The notes under the pieces: model-generated
The model's database searches: none
Told to the model about the DNA's origin: nothing
The model's input: only the letters and a program-made list of their open reading frames with translations
NCBI RefSeq assembly: GCF_001645105.1
Contig: NZ_LKEG01000013.1
Location: 1-52,878, forward strand
Origin: Pseudomonas marginalis
GTDB taxonomy: Bacteria > Pseudomonadota > Gammaproteobacteria > Pseudomonadales > Pseudomonadaceae
Direction of reading: 5' to 3'
DNA: 52,878 bases
Made by a program: the position numbers and the translations under genes
Part shown: positions 51,051 to 52,878 of the stretch, piece by piece
Layout of the letters: the number at the start of each line of letters is the position of its first letter
Position numbering within the stretch: the first letter of the stretch is position 1

Positions 51051-52754
51051 ATGAACGCTGTAAGCCTGGAACACACCGAACGGATCTGGTTGAACGCTTA
51101 CCTGCCTGGCGTCCCGGCGGATATCGATGCCGGTATCGAAGACTACCCGTCGCTGCGCGAGGTGTTCCTGGAACACCTGGAGAAGTTTCGCGAGCGAGTG
51201 GCCTACGTCAGCATCGGCACCGAAATGACCTACGCCGACTGGCAGGTGCAAGGCATTGCCTTTGCCGCCTGGCTACAAGGGCAGGGCGTCAAGAAAGGCG
51301 ACCGCGTCGCGCTGATGATGCCCAACTGCTTGCAGTACCCGATCTGCCTGCTGGGCACGATCCTGGCCGGCGCGGTGGTGGTCAACGTCAACCCGCTGTA
51401 CACCGCCCATGAGCTCAAGCATTTGCTCAAGGACAGCGGCGCCGAAACTGTGGTGATCTTCGAAAACTTCGCGCATACCCTGGAAAAAGTCATTACCGGC
51501 AGTAGCGTGAAACGCGTGGTGATCGCCGCCATCGGTGATTTGCTCGGCACCTTCAAGGGCGCGGCGATGAACTTCATCCTGCGCAGCGTGCAAAAGCAGG
51601 TGCCGGCGTTCAACCTGCGTGGCTCGGTGCGGTTCAACCAGGTGTTGAAACAGGGGCGGGCGCTGAACCACTTCCCGGTGGAGATGCACCTCGACGACCT
51701 GGCCTTCCTGCAATACACCGGCGGCACCACCGGCGATGCCAAGGGCGTGATGCTCAGCCACCGCAATATCATCGCCAACCTGTTGCAAGCCAAGGCCTGG
51801 GTGGGGGATCAACTGGACCAGGACAAACAGGAAACCAACGTCACCTTGCTGCCGCTGTATCACATCTTTTCCCTGACGGTGAATTGCCTGATGTTCATGT
51901 GCCTGGGCGGGCGCAATATCCTCATCGCCAACCCGAGGGACGTGAAGCGGGTGCAGATGATCCTGCGCAAGGAGCGCTTCAACGGCATTGCCGGGGTCAA
52001 CACCTTGTTCAACGGTTTGCTGGAGAACAAGGCGTTTTGCGCGCGGGACTTTTCCGACCTGCGCATGGTGATTGCGGGCGGCATGGCCACCCACACGGCG
52101 GTGGCCAAACGCTGGAAGGAAGTCACCGGACTGCCGATCATCGAGGGCTACGGCCTGACCGAGTGTTCGCCGGTGGTGAGCATCAGCCCGATCAACATTG
52201 CACGCATGCGCGAGATGGAGTTCACCGGCAGCATCGGTGTGCCATTACCGTCGACCTGGGTACGCTTTCTGCGCGAAGACGGCGCGCTGGCCGAGATCGG
52301 CGAGCCGGGCGAACTGCAAGTGCGCGGGCCGCAGGTGATGCAGGGCTACTGGAAACGCCCGGAGGCCACCGCCGAAGTGCTGGATGCCGAGGGGTGGCTG
52401 TCGACCGGTGATATCGGCGTGATGGACGCGCGCGGTTACATCCGGCTGGTGGATCGTAAGAAGGACATGATCCTGGTCTCCGGCTTCAACGTGTACCCCA
52501 ATGAAATCGAAGATGTAGTGGCGTTACACCCTGGGGTGGGGGAAGTGGCGGCGATTGGGGTGGAAGATGGCGTGACCGGGGAGAAGGTCAAGATCATCGT
52601 GGTGCGCAAGGACCCGAACCTGACCCAGGAGCAGCTCCTGGCGCATTGCCGGGAGTACCTGACGGGTTACAAGATGCCGAAGTATGTGGAGTTCCGCACC
52701 ACCGAATTGCCCAAGACCACCGTGGGCAAAGTGCTGCGTCGGGCCTTGCGCTAG
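51051..52754 (+). CDS. Long-chain acyl-CoA synthetase FadD-like
   Basis: A 567-residue AMP-forming acyl-CoA ligase that activates free fatty acids at the inner membrane. ATG 51051 follows AAGGAG. Motifs: AMP/ATP loop YTGGTTGDAKGVMLSH near 222, GYGLTECSPV, STGDIGVMDARG, the FACS signature VDRKKDMILVSGFNVYPNEIE and the C-terminal catalytic Lys in KTTVGKVLRR. Long- or medium-chain preference cannot be read directly. It is the last gene of the beta-oxidation run fadE-fabG4-maoC-thiolase-fadD. A REP pair follows 23 bases after the stop. Confidence 0.94.
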   Translation: MNAVSLEHTERIWLNAYLPGVPADIDAGIEDYPSLREVFLEHLEKFRERVAYVSIGTEMTYADWQVQGIAFAAWLQGQGVKKGDRVALMMPNCLQYPICLLGTILAGAVVVNVNPLYTAHELKHLLKDSGAETVVIFENFAHTLEKVITGSSVKRVVIAAIGDLLGTFKGAAMNFILRSVQKQVPAFNLRGSVRFNQVLKQGRALNHFPVEMHLDDLAFLQYTGGTTGDAKGVMLSHRNIIANLLQAKAWVGDQLDQDKQETNVTLLPLYHIFSLTVNCLMFMCLGGRNILIANPRDVKRVQMILRKERFNGIAGVNTLFNGLLENKAFCARDFSDLRMVIAGGMATHTAVAKRWKEVTGLPIIEGYGLTECSPVVSISPINIARMREMEFTGSIGVPLPSTWVRFLREDGALAEIGEPGELQVRGPQVMQGYWKRPEATAEVLDAEGWLSTGDIGVMDARGYIRLVDRKKDMILVSGFNVYPNEIEDVVALHPGVGEVAAIGVEDGVTGEKVKIIVVRKDPNLTQEQLLAHCREYLTGYKMPKYVEFRTTELPKTTVGKVLRRALR

Positions 52755-52777
52755 CGCGAACGTGTTGATGATCCAAA

Positions 52778-52866
52778 TGTGGGAGGGGGCTTGCCCCCGA
52801 TGGCTGTGCATCAGCTAGAAATACACTGGCTGACACGCCGCCATCGGGAGCAAGCCCCCTCCCACA
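52778..52866. repeat. REPIN-like inverted REP pair
   Basis: The left arm (52778-52804, from TGTGGGAGGGGGCTTGCCCC) is the reverse complement of the right arm (52840-52866) with one mismatch, around a 35-base spacer. Arm type and spacer length equal those at 211-301; the inner ends read GATGGC rather than GATAGC. It follows fadD and may form the 3' end of the transcript. Confidence 0.9.
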
Positions 52867-52878
52867 GGGGATCTTTAC

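Overview
The window looks like chromosomal DNA from a Pseudomonas of the fluorescens group. The evidence is high-GC coding, dense gene packing with ATGA overlaps, paired inverted REP sequences with GTGGGAGGGGGCTTGC-type arms at both ends, an HSI-2-type (H2) type VI secretion cluster with the Pseudomonas gene order, and an AlkB alkane hydroxylase beside PraB-like secreted proteins. No tRNA, rRNA, CRISPR array, insertion sequence or phage was seen. Family names come from reading the protein sequences; no database search was run.

Left part (1-9.6 kb) is housekeeping and accessory: a creatininase-family amidohydrolase, two divergent L,D-transpeptidases, a small P-loop kinase, a DapF-like protein whose second catalytic cysteine appears to be serine, a PAS histidine kinase translationally coupled to an RsbQ-like alpha/beta hydrolase, a TPM-domain membrane protein, a DUF1543 protein and an aldo/keto reductase.

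Middle (9.6-30.3 kb) is a type VI secretion system. An hcp gene points leftward; a single rightward run carries tssA, B, C, E, F, G, H(clpV), a sigma-54 activator, a 43-codon lipoprotein gene, an FHA-domain gene, tssJ, K, L, M, and a PP2C phosphatase/Hanks kinase pair. This matches the P. aeruginosa HSI-2 order. No vgrG, PAAR or effector gene is present, so the tip and cargo must be encoded elsewhere.

Next (30.3-33 kb) come a small DUF6388-like protein and a membrane-bound EAL protein whose sensor part is a PTS EIIC-like transporter domain.

Right part (33-52.8 kb) is devoted to hydrophobic carbon chains. A leftward operon (Baeyer-Villiger monooxygenase, SDR, PF10118 protein with a ferritin-like diiron ligand pattern) faces a rightward set: alpha/beta hydrolase, AlkB, then a duplicated module of secreted four-cysteine Pra-like proteins and FadL-type outer-membrane transporters, then FadE, a FabG4-like reductase, a MaoC hydratase, a thiolase and a FadD ligase. 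The likely flow is: uptake through FadL channels, terminal oxidation by AlkB (and possibly subterminal oxidation via ketone and ester), CoA activation by FadD, and beta-oxidation that may run through (R)-3-hydroxyacyl-CoA. In the second copy of the Pra/FadL module the first gene has decayed to a deletion remnant, while hairpins at matching positions are kept. alkB and fadE share an operator-like inverted repeat. No transcription regulator for this block lies in the window.
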